Source: an uncultured Succinivibrio sp.
GTDB lineage: Bacteria; Pseudomonadota; Gammaproteobacteria; Enterobacterales; Succinivibrionaceae
Assembly: GCA_902785325.1 (NCBI GenBank)
Contig: CACZXZ010000007.1
Span: 1-64,000 of the forward strand
DNA length: 64,000 bases
Reading direction: 5' to 3'
Shown: positions 57,842-64,000 of the stretch, piece after piece
Layout: the number at the start of each line of letters is the position of its first letter
Numbering within the stretch: position 1 is the first letter of the stretch
Notes under the pieces: generated by a model
The model's database searches: none
What the model was told of the DNA's origin: nothing
What the model saw: only the letters and a program-made list of their open reading frames with translations
Position numbers and translations under genes: made by a program

Positions 57842-58621
57842 ATGTTATATATTTCAGGTTTGTATGCGTTGAATTTGCCTTGTAAGTTACATTTGCAAGG
57901 GGATAGACACTTGTCTAGTCTAGATTTTCAGAAGGTAGAATATATTGAATCTAAGGATAGTATCTTTGGTGATTATGGTATTGAAGTAGGGTATTCAAAC
58001 GAAGAATTAGGCTTACAGCATGTAAATAAAGCTAACTATATTCGTGCTTGTCTTGATTTGTTAGAACAAGGTGAGTATTCAGTATTGAAAACTTTTATGT
58101 CTAAATGGTTAGATACTGATCTCCAAGAATTACAAACTGAAATCTTTAATCAAGTGTTGAAGTTATCTAGTTCTACTAATTGGAATGAAGTTGATGACTT
58201 TATGGATCACGAATACTTGATGAAGTGGGTTAGATTTAAACAAGCTAAAAGATTTCCAATTTATAAAGTTAAAGCACCTGCTCAAAATGTTTATGCTTAT
58301 GATCCTTTTAATCAAGATGAAGTTAACAATATTGCAGAGCAGATAGTTAATGCTTATTTGCAAAGAGATTCTCTTTATGATTTAAATGATTTAATTGATA
58401 TTTGTGGTGAATGTAGAGAGCTTTTTACTAGTTCCGTTAGAAAGTTAATTATTCGTGCTTTAGAAATTAAAGGTGCTTACTATGTAGAACATCTTGTTAA
58501 TACCCAATTTGCACCTCTTATTGATAATCAAGCTCTTGCTGATTATTTTATTGAACTATGTGAAATCTTTGGTGTTAAGTCAGAACTTTCGTATATTGAA
58601 GTAGATCCTAACATTAAGTAG
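57842..58621 (+). CDS. hypothetical protein with MLYISGLYALNLP start
   Basis: 259 residues, acidic, helical in its second half. The N-terminus MLYISGLYALNLPCKLHLQG and a GDRH motif near residue 20 are distinctive, but no function is recognised. No tyrosine- or serine-recombinase motif is visible, so it should not be assumed to act on the cassettes beside it. AGGAG lies 8 bases before ATG. It converges with the Fic gene. Confidence 0.6.
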   Translation: MLYISGLYALNLPCKLHLQGDRHLSSLDFQKVEYIESKDSIFGDYGIEVGYSNEELGLQHVNKANYIRACLDLLEQGEYSVLKTFMSKWLDTDLQELQTEIFNQVLKLSSSTNWNEVDDFMDHEYLMKWVRFKQAKRFPIYKVKAPAQNVYAYDPFNQDEVNNIAEQIVNAYLQRDSLYDLNDLIDICGECRELFTSSVRKLIIRALEIKGAYYVEHLVNTQFAPLIDNQALADYFIELCEIFGVKSELSYIEVDPNIK

Positions 58622-58622
58622 G

Positions 58623-59312
58623 TTATCTTCTTATAGTAGTGGATTTAGTTTGATTTTGCGTTAGTTCTTTTACTTCATGGATGCACTTATCTTTAACATA
58701 ATCTATTACTGATTTATCATTAAATTCATAAAAATCAATCAGGTGTTCTCTAAAATCAGGGTAAGTCTGTTTGTCAAAATAGATAATTCCCAATTTATTT
58801 TTTATTAGAGCACAATTAGCTAAAAATAAAGCTGTTCTTTTATTGCCATTTTCAAAAGGTTGTAATTTCATTAACTCAACCATAGTTTTAACTACATATT
58901 CTTTAGGATCTGTTTGACCTTGTAAGTCATTTAAGCTTTCAACTAAATCATTTACTTGATTAAAATTAGGTGGAGGTAAGACACCTAAAGCTTTGACTTC
59001 GACATTAACGCTTCGATACTGACCATAGACATCTTGATTTCGACTACCTTCAGTAATAATTTCATTTAATTTGCAATACAGATCTTCGTTAAATTTAAGC
59101 TCTTTGAAGTTTAGTTTACTTATGTAATCAACTACATCCATAGCGTTTTCAGCTACTATTAGTTCTCTGTAAGTATCAAAAGCTAGTACTGCACCCTCTA
59201 CCATAGCTGTTCTAATAGTGTCGTCATTATAATTTACATGCTCTAAGTTACAGAATGATTCTAGAATGACCTTTTTAAAAGAATGTCTAAAAAAATGTAC
59301 AAGCTCTAACAT
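58623..59312 (-). CDS. fic: Fic-domain protein with altered catalytic motif
   Basis: 229 residues. Fic proteins usually transfer AMP to a target hydroxyl using HPFx(D/E)GN(G/K)R. Here the motif is LQPFENGNKRTALF: the catalytic His is replaced by Gln while the anion-binding GNKR is kept. The upstream DVYGQYRSVNVEV and VLPPPNF segments (beta-flap region) are normal for the family. It may be inactive, use another chemistry or be an evolved regulator. It follows a VbhA-like gene two genes upstream on the same strand. C-terminus TTIRR. AAGGAAA precedes the start. Confidence 0.8.
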   Translation of the reverse strand: MLELVHFFRHSFKKVILESFCNLEHVNYNDDTIRTAMVEGAVLAFDTYRELIVAENAMDVVDYISKLNFKELKFNEDLYCKLNEIITEGSRNQDVYGQYRSVNVEVKALGVLPPPNFNQVNDLVESLNDLQGQTDPKEYVVKTMVELMKLQPFENGNKRTALFLANCALIKNKLGIIYFDKQTYPDFREHLIDFYEFNDKSVIDYVKDKCIHEVKELTQNQTKSTTIRR

Positions 59313-59314
59313 AA

Positions 59315-59776
59315 TTAGATTTCCTTAGCCTTAATGCTGTTTAAATAATCTTGTAATGTGATGACACCATTTCTATAAGAATTTATAGTATCTTCGTTAG
59401 TTGTTGGAATAAGCTCTGCTTTTAAGAAATTTGTTTCTATATATTGATAGATTCTTATTTCTTCTTCATTAGATCTTCTTTTGAAGGTATATAAATAGGT
59501 TTTACAATCTCTTGATGTAGGATTCCAAGATAATTGTTCAAAAAGTCCTTCTAAAGTTCTTAATAATAATGCATCTAAGATCTTTAAACCTCTTACAGAG
59601 CCATTTATAAATCTAAAATATTGATGTTCATTTAGTCTTTTAGCATAAATTAGTTTTATGATTTCGTATTTATATTTATCTAATTTTCTTTGAAAATCTG
59701 TTCTATTGGCATCTAATTTAGCTAGATATTGTCTAGCTTTTGAAGCTTGTTGTTTTAGATTTAATGAGATATTCAT
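59315..59776 (-). CDS. hypothetical protein of the Fic operon
   Basis: 153 residues, basic N-terminal helices (LKQQASKARQYLAKLDANRT), then an Arg-rich middle. It contains FRFINGSVRGLKILDALLL. No family recognised. Two bases before the Fic start, so co-translated. Confidence 0.55.
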   Translation of the reverse strand: MNISLNLKQQASKARQYLAKLDANRTDFQRKLDKYKYEIIKLIYAKRLNEHQYFRFINGSVRGLKILDALLLRTLEGLFEQLSWNPTSRDCKTYLYTFKRRSNEEEIRIYQYIETNFLKAELIPTTNEDTINSYRNGVITLQDYLNSIKAKEI

Positions 59777-59809
59777 ATTATTTATTTTTAAACCTATTTA
59801 TTTTGATTT

Positions 59810-60031
59810 TTATAAATTTTCATTTGATAAAATTCTTAAAACAATTTTTTCAAATCTCTTAAACATTTCTTCAGTTGAAATTCTTCCTTCGATCCAATCT
59901 TCTTGCATTAAGTTAACTTCTTTTGGTGACTCAATACCTTCTAATTTTAAATTTCCGTTTATATCTCGTAATAATTGTCTTTTTTCAGATGGTGTGTATT
60001 GATCTGCATAAGCTAATTTTGAACCTTGCAT
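59810..60031 (-). CDS. VbhA-like Fic antitoxin
   Basis: 73 residues with a body resembling VbhA-type Fic inhibitors: KRQLLRDINGNLKLEGIESP followed by LMQEDWIEGRISTEEMFKRF. In the family an S/T-x3-E-G/N helix inserts a Glu into the Fic active site; here the equivalent is NLKLEG, with Asn at the first position. AGAGG lies before ATG 60031. Confidence 0.65.
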   Translation of the reverse strand: MQGSKLAYADQYTPSEKRQLLRDINGNLKLEGIESPKEVNLMQEDWIEGRISTEEMFKRFEKIVLRILSNENL

Positions 60032-60069
60032 TATATTTACCTCTTTTATTTTTTTAGCATCTATGCTTT

Positions 60070-60378
60070 CTAATAATTTTCAATTAGCTCTAAGGGAATT
60101 TTCTTTACAAAGACTTCTGCTACCCTATATTCAAACGAATGAATTACGTAAGTTTCATCTACTTCGTCCTGTTCATTTAAAGGTGCATGTATCATCTCAC
60201 ACCATTTAATCTTTTTACTTCTTTTTAACTTTTTAAAAAGCTTAAAAACAGTAGCATAATCAGCATAATCTGTATAAAACTCATTTTCAAAGTCAAGAGA
60301 GGTTGTTCTCTTACCTTCTAGAGTTTCATAACATAGATAGAAATCTTCATTGATCTTTTCAAATTTGTTTAGTTTCAT
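60070..60378 (-). CDS. hypothetical protein of the Fic operon
   Basis: 102 residues, mixed charge, starting MKLNKFEKINEDFYLCYETL. No family recognised. Lies 4 bases after the ribbon-helix-helix-like gene. Confidence 0.5.
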   Translation of the reverse strand: MKLNKFEKINEDFYLCYETLEGKRTTSLDFENEFYTDYADYATVFKLFKKLKRSKKIKWCEMIHAPLNEQDEVDETYVIHSFEYRVAEVFVKKIPLELIENY

Positions 60379-60382
60379 AAGA

Positions 60383-60595
60383 TTATTTCTCTAAAATTTT
60401 CTTATTTAACATAGCGTTTAGGATGTAAGGTCCTAATTTTTGTCCTGCTTTTTCAGCTTGTTTTATAAGTTGAGTCCGTTGTTTTTCAGTACATTGAACG
60501 ACAATTCTTTGAGTTTTCTTGTCTGCTAAAGGTTTATTAGGACCTGTACTTCCTTTAGGTCTGCCTGCACCTGCTCGTTTTCCACCTCGTGACAT
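60383..60595 (-). CDS. ribbon-helix-helix-like DNA-binding protein
   Basis: 70 residues: MSRGGKRAGAGRPKGSTGPN, then a QRIVVQCTEKQRTQLIKQAE strand-helix and KAGQKLGPYILNAMLNKK, typical of small mobilisation/relaxosome or antitoxin proteins with a Gly/Arg-rich arm. ATG 60595 is chosen for its AGGAGG site; 60604 is too close. Probably regulates its own operon or binds an origin of transfer. Confidence 0.65.
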   Translation of the reverse strand: MSRGGKRAGAGRPKGSTGPNKPLADKKTQRIVVQCTEKQRTQLIKQAEKAGQKLGPYILNAMLNKKILEK

Positions 60596-60615
60596 TATGA
60601 TCACCTCCTATTTCT

Positions 60616-60643
60616 ATTATAGGTATTGAAATAATAAATGCAA
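60616..60643 (-). promoter_or_regulatory. promoter of the minus-strand Fic operon
   Basis: On the minus strand TTGCAT (60643-60638), 16-bp spacer, TATAAT (60621-60616), followed by AGAAATAGGAGG, the same initially transcribed bases as the 1.2 kb and 38.0 kb promoters. Confidence 0.65.
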
Positions 60644-60753
60644 TATAAATATCAAAAAAAATACGTTAAAAACGTAGTAATTTATATAAATTGATCTATA
60701 ATAAAGGTAGAGAAGATAAATATTATTTAAAGAAGATAAGAGGAATTAAAAGC

Positions 60754-61032
60754 ATGTTGTACCCATTTTTATACAATCGTAAAACTTCTCGAAATATTAC
60801 ATTTTCGGAAGTCAAGTTTATCAATGGTAATAAGCAAATCAGAATTTACGCTGATGAATTACCAAATGATCAATATGATGATATATCTGAACTAGAATTT
60901 TATTTACCAAAAGGTAATATTACCAAGCAAATTGGATTTACTAATGCAGATGTAAAAGAAATACAAGATTTAGTATTCCGAAATGCTGAAATTATTTGGG
61001 AATTAGCTGAGGATTATGCTAAAAAGGAGTAA
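60754..61032 (+). CDS. small protein upstream of the DUF4160 gene
   Basis: 92 residues (MLYPFLYNRKTSRNITFSEV ...). AGAGG lies about 10 bases upstream; an earlier TTG (60691) overlaps the TATAAT promoter box and is rejected. 2 bases before a DUF4160 gene, so probably its partner. No family recognised. Confidence 0.55.
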   Translation: MLYPFLYNRKTSRNITFSEVKFINGNKQIRIYADELPNDQYDDISELEFYLPKGNITKQIGFTNADVKEIQDLVFRNAEIIWELAEDYAKKE

Positions 61033-61034
61033 CA

Positions 61035-61403
61035 ATGCCAACTTTAGAATTTGAAATTTTAGGTTACATTCTTTACATAACTTCTCATGATTGTGAAGAG
61101 CCTTTTCACATCCATTTAAAAGCTTCCAAAGATTATAAAAATAAAAATCTTTCTGCTTCTAAATTATGGATTGGAGAAACTTTTGACACAGAAATTGCCA
61201 ATAATAATGCAAATATTCCTATCAGGACTTTAACAAAAATTCAAACAATCATTAAATCAGACAAAACAATTCAAGATGCGATTAAAGATTTATGGTGTAG
61301 TTTATTTGATCTTACTAATGATGAAATTGATTATTACAAATATATTAAGCAAATTATTAATAATACTTCACGTACAAATAAGGTAATAAGACATCGTAGA
61401 TAA
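61035..61403 (+). CDS. DUF4160-like protein
   Basis: 122 residues. MPTLEFEILGYILYITSHDC then EEPFHIHLKASK matches the DUF4160 pattern (GY-x-x-YI-S-x-x-x-EP-x-HxH), a small family often found in toxin-antitoxin-like pairs with unknown activity. The C-terminal half is divergent and ends basic (NKVIRHRR). AAGGAG precedes the ATG. Confidence 0.65.
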   Translation: MPTLEFEILGYILYITSHDCEEPFHIHLKASKDYKNKNLSASKLWIGETFDTEIANNNANIPIRTLTKIQTIIKSDKTIQDAIKDLWCSLFDLTNDEIDYYKYIKQIINNTSRTNKVIRHRR

Positions 61404-61424
61404 TCTTTTGTAGAGGTTAATAAA

Positions 61425-61649
61425 ATGCCAAAGTTGTCTAGATTTGAAATGAATTTACCAAAACGACTTCAGGAGGACATTGATCATGTGAATAATACCG
61501 ATCCTGAAGAGTTTGCTTATTGTGGTTATTTAATGGAGCTTAATGCTTCTATCAATGTTTGTGAAATTGACGAAAGTATCTCTAGAGAACAAGCTGAATA
61601 TTTAAGAAATAAGTATTTTGGAGGTAGTCATAATGGAGAAATTTTATAA
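61425..61649 (+). CDS. putative small partner of kinase 2
   Basis: 74 residues: MPKLSRFEMNLPKRLQEDID, then acidic helices ending EQAEYLRNKYFGG. Similar layout to 44374-44619 before kinase 1. Overlaps the kinase gene by 17 bases, which favours co-translation and a functional pair. Confidence 0.55.
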   Translation: MPKLSRFEMNLPKRLQEDIDHVNNTDPEEFAYCGYLMELNASINVCEIDESISREQAEYLRNKYFGGSHNGEIL

Positions 61650-62916
61650 TTTTGATCAATATGAAATAGATCGTCAACAAAGCTTTGGTGGTGCAAATGG
61701 CTTCAAGTATGCTTTAACTATTGATGGTACTCAATATATGTTAAAAGCTCCTGATCCAAGTAAAAAATATCAAGGTAATGATTTTTTTCCTTATACAGAA
61801 TATATGTCTTGTAAGATTTTATCTTCTTTAGGACTTAATTGCCAACAAACATTGTTAGGTGAAATTACACTTCCAATTGATATACCTGAAAAAGTTGAAG
61901 CTGTTGCTTGTAAAAATTTTCGTCCAAATATGGAAGAGTTTACACCTTTTTATAATTTACGTAATGCAAGGTTTTATGGATCTTCAAGTTCTAATAGTCG
62001 AAGTAGTGAATTATCTGAGATTTTAGCTACTATTGATACTCAAAGTTATGTTGATCCTTTTGAATTAAAGAATTTCTTTTGGGAACAATTTGTTGGTGAT
62101 GCTTTAATCGGAAATTTTGATCGTCATAATGGAAATTGGGGACTTTTAAAGAATTTTAATCGCCAAATTAGTATTTGTCCTATTTTTGATTGTGGCTCTA
62201 GTCTTTTTTGTCGTATTCAAGATAGATACTTGCTTGATATTGATAATAGGCAAGCTTTATTAGACTCTTGCTGTTATGACTCATGTAAGTCAGCCATTGA
62301 ATTTGAAGGTAAAAAAATCAATTATTATCAATTTCTTTCTGAAAATATTAATGCAGATTGTACTAAAGCTTTAGTCAAGTTAATAGATAGAATGGATTTG
62401 AATAAAATTTCTAGTATTATTGAAAATACACCAATAAAACATGAGAACTACAAACAATTTTGTTTAGATTTAATTAGAGCACGCAAGGAATTAGTTATTG
62501 ATCAAGCATATAACCATATTAAATCTCCTTCTATTCTTACTTGTTCTGAAAAATTAAATGATTATGATGAATTTGATTGTCGAACAGAAGATCTGCTTCG
62601 TCCTATAAATTCCTGTGCAAAGGAAATTCATAAGGAATATCAAAAGAGATTCCAAAAAGCATATTCTGATTTGACTGCTTCTAAGAAAATTAATAATCAG
62701 AAAAGATTGATTGATTCTAGAGTTGATGCAGGAATTATAGCTGATCTACTTTCTTTAAAGAAATTTAGTTTAAATGACATTAAAAAAGTGATTATTGATT
62801 GTAGTCCTGTTTATGTAATCAAAGAAGATGATTACGTTGATAAAACTATCAATAGAGCTAAGCAAATGATTTCAAATTCAAAACAAAATTCTTCAATAAA
62901 GCATTGTGGAAGGTGA
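61633..62916 (+). CDS. HipA/CtkA-like Ser/Thr kinase 2
   Basis: 427 residues, paralogue of 44622-45875. Nucleotide loop QSFGGANGFKYAL near residue 16, catalytic loop LIGNFDRHNGNWG near 155-167, metal segment PIFDCGSSLFCR near 180. ATG 61633 follows GGAGG. The end is basic (SIKHCGR). An HTH gene starts 7 bases after the stop, giving a partner/kinase/regulator set. Confidence 0.75.
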   Translation: MEKFYNFDQYEIDRQQSFGGANGFKYALTIDGTQYMLKAPDPSKKYQGNDFFPYTEYMSCKILSSLGLNCQQTLLGEITLPIDIPEKVEAVACKNFRPNMEEFTPFYNLRNARFYGSSSSNSRSSELSEILATIDTQSYVDPFELKNFFWEQFVGDALIGNFDRHNGNWGLLKNFNRQISICPIFDCGSSLFCRIQDRYLLDIDNRQALLDSCCYDSCKSAIEFEGKKINYYQFLSENINADCTKALVKLIDRMDLNKISSIIENTPIKHENYKQFCLDLIRARKELVIDQAYNHIKSPSILTCSEKLNDYDEFDCRTEDLLRPINSCAKEIHKEYQKRFQKAYSDLTASKKINNQKRLIDSRVDAGIIADLLSLKKFSLNDIKKVIIDCSPVYVIKEDDYVDKTINRAKQMISNSKQNSSIKHCGR

Positions 62917-62923
62917 TTGTAAT

Positions 62924-63115
62924 ATGAAAGAGCTTAGAGAATTATTAGGACTTACCCAAAAAGAATTTGCTTTGAAATTTGGTTTTAATCTTAGAACGTT
63001 ACAACAATGGGAGCAGGGTAGAGCTTCTACACCTGTTTATTTAATACCATTAGTTAAACGTGTGATTGAGTTAGAATCTAAAAATGCCAAATTAAGTAAG
63101 AAAAATAGGAAATAA
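62924..63115 (+). CDS. XRE-family HTH regulator
   Basis: 63 residues: KELRELLGLTQKEFALKFGF then NLRTLQQWEQGRASTPVYLI is a canonical lambda-repressor-type helix-turn-helix, as in HigA/HipB-like regulators. ATG 62924 has AGGTGAT upstream; an in-frame earlier ATG overlaps the kinase stop. It probably represses the kinase operon. Confidence 0.75.
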   Translation: MKELRELLGLTQKEFALKFGFNLRTLQQWEQGRASTPVYLIPLVKRVIELESKNAKLSKKNRK

Positions 63116-63398
63116 TGAGGATTTTGTTGGATTTCTTGTAGATAGATATTTTGAGATTAACTCTCATTAGCTTAGCAAAAACCAATGAGAGCAAGACAAA
63201 ACACAAAGTCAGTCATAACAATCTATGTATAATGCTATGTGACGTTTTTATTATACTTCTATAATTTTTAAGATCAACTAAAATATACAAAATCTGATAA
63301 ATATCGATTATTTACTACTATACTTAAATTTATGTATAAAATATGTTATAATTTTAACTGTGTTATTTTTTAGTTAAGGTCAATTTTAGGTTTTCTGT
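63116..63398. other. 283-base gap before topB
   Basis: Contains an 8-bp hairpin (CTCTCATT 63161-63168 with AATGAGAG 63184-63191, no T-run) and a TATAAT (63348-63353) followed by TTTAACTGTGTTATTTTTT, matching the region before the adhesin gene and likely the topB promoter. No ORF seen. Confidence 0.5.
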
Positions 63399-64000
63399 AT
63401 GAGATTATTTATCGCTGAAAAACCTTCTGTTGCTAGAGCGATTGCTAATGCCATTGGTATTGTTGCTAGAAAAGATGGTTACATCGAGTGTAAGAATAAT
63501 GTAGTTGTTACTAATTGTTTTGGTCATTTATTAGAAAGAGCTGAACCTGATGTTTATCTTAATCAAGGTCAAGCTAAAGGTAGTAAAGAAAAGCCACGTT
63601 GGAAAAGAGAAGATTTACCAATTATTCCTTCTAAATGGATTAAAGTTGTAAGTCGTGACAAAAATAAACAGTTAAAGATTATTGCTGAGCTTGCTAAAAA
63701 TGCTTCAGAAGTTGTCAATGCTGGTGATGCTGATCGTGAAGGTCAGTTATTGGTAGATGAAGTGCTTACCTATATCGGTTATCGTGGTCCTGTACTACGT
63801 TATTGGCAATCGTCAATGGTCGATGAATCAATCAGAAAGTCTTTAAATGAGATAGTACCTAACTCTAAATTCTATAACTGGGGTGTAAGTGCTGAAGCTC
63901 GAGGTCAGGCTGATTGGCTAATCGGCATGAATATTACACGTCAGCTTACTCTTAAACATCATAATCTTGTAGTAGTTGGTCGAGTTCAAACACCTGTGTT
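63399..64000 (+). CDS. topB: topoisomerase III, N-terminal part (runs off the window)
   Basis: ATG 63399 begins MRLFIAEKPSVARAIANAIG, the first strand and helix of the type IA Toprim domain (Glu of IAEKPS). VVNAGDADREGQLLVDEVL supplies the acidic Toprim triad. The frame is open to the end of the window, about 200 residues, short of the active-site Tyr. Element-borne TopB copies are common on conjugative plasmids and ICEs, where they help decatenate or process transferred DNA. Confidence 0.9.
   Translation, partial: MRLFIAEKPSVARAIANAIGIVARKDGYIECKNNVVVTNCFGHLLERAEPDVYLNQGQAKGSKEKPRWKREDLPIIPSKWIKVVSRDKNKQLKIIAELAKNASEVVNAGDADREGQLLVDEVLTYIGYRGPVLRYWQSSMVDESIRKSLNEIVPNSKFYNWGVSAEARGQADWLIGMNITRQLTLKHHNLVVVGRVQTPV

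Noticed and set aside
57842..58621. The gene beside the cassettes as their recombinase
   Set aside because: No Arg-His-x-x-Arg-Tyr or serine-resolvase pattern is visible; proximity alone is not evidence.

Overview
The window is AT-rich DNA (about a third G+C by eye) using the standard bacterial code, with TGA as a real stop. It looks like part of a conjugative plasmid or integrative conjugative element from a host-associated Gram-negative bacterium, probably a proteobacterium. The evidence is a VirD4/TraG coupling-protein C-terminus and a TraF-type S26 peptidase at the left edge, an ArdC-type antirestriction domain in the middle, an outer-membrane inverse autotransporter (intimin/invasin type), and the start of topoisomerase III at the right edge. 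No rRNA, tRNA or CRISPR array was seen. The host genus cannot be fixed from the sequence; a Succinivibrionaceae-like gut bacterium is only a guess.

Layout. 1-1.14 kb: conjugation genes. 1.2-3.6 kb: a small accessory operon and a PIN-domain toxin-antitoxin pair. 3.5-35.5 kb: a ~32 kb same-strand island with fifteen proteins built from ~25-residue DUF285 (BspA-like) repeats, interleaved with acidic proteins of unknown function. None has a signal peptide. Many end in a basic Arg-rich tail (often GRGR), and the DNA coding for that tail is also the ribosome-binding site of the next gene. Three transcription units in the island begin with a long-range hairpin, a very short ORF and an intrinsic terminator just before the first gene. 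35.5-46.7 kb: small paralogous accessory genes, an ISAs1-family insertion (42.46-44.30 kb, 9-bp target duplication) and a HipA/CtkA-like kinase pair. 46.7-57.3 kb: a 1753-residue adhesin followed by eight silent C-terminal cassettes, three forward and five reversed. Each opens in frame with the adhesin at the same short sequence (TTGCTTGCGCTA). 57.8-63.1 kb: an orphan gene, a minus-strand Fic/VbhA-like operon, a DUF4160 gene and a second kinase pair with an HTH protein. 63.4 kb to the end: topB.

How the parts may work together (inference). The adhesin and its cassettes have the layout of a shufflon: inversion between the site inside the adhesin gene and a reversed site would replace the last ~156 residues and so change the binding tip. 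The recombinase is not in this window. The DUF285 island looks like a cargo or effector reservoir. Missing export signals, basic C-termini, linkage to a type IV coupling protein and fusion of a DUF285 array to an ArdC domain all fit export through the conjugation machinery, but this is untested and the basic tails have a simpler explanation (overlap with Shine-Dalgarno sites). Toxin-antitoxin-like pairs at several places fit a role in element maintenance.

Cautions. Three genes are broken by exactly one extra base in a 7-base homopolymer, which could be sequencing error or real slippage. Most accessory genes have no recognisable family, and their entries say so.
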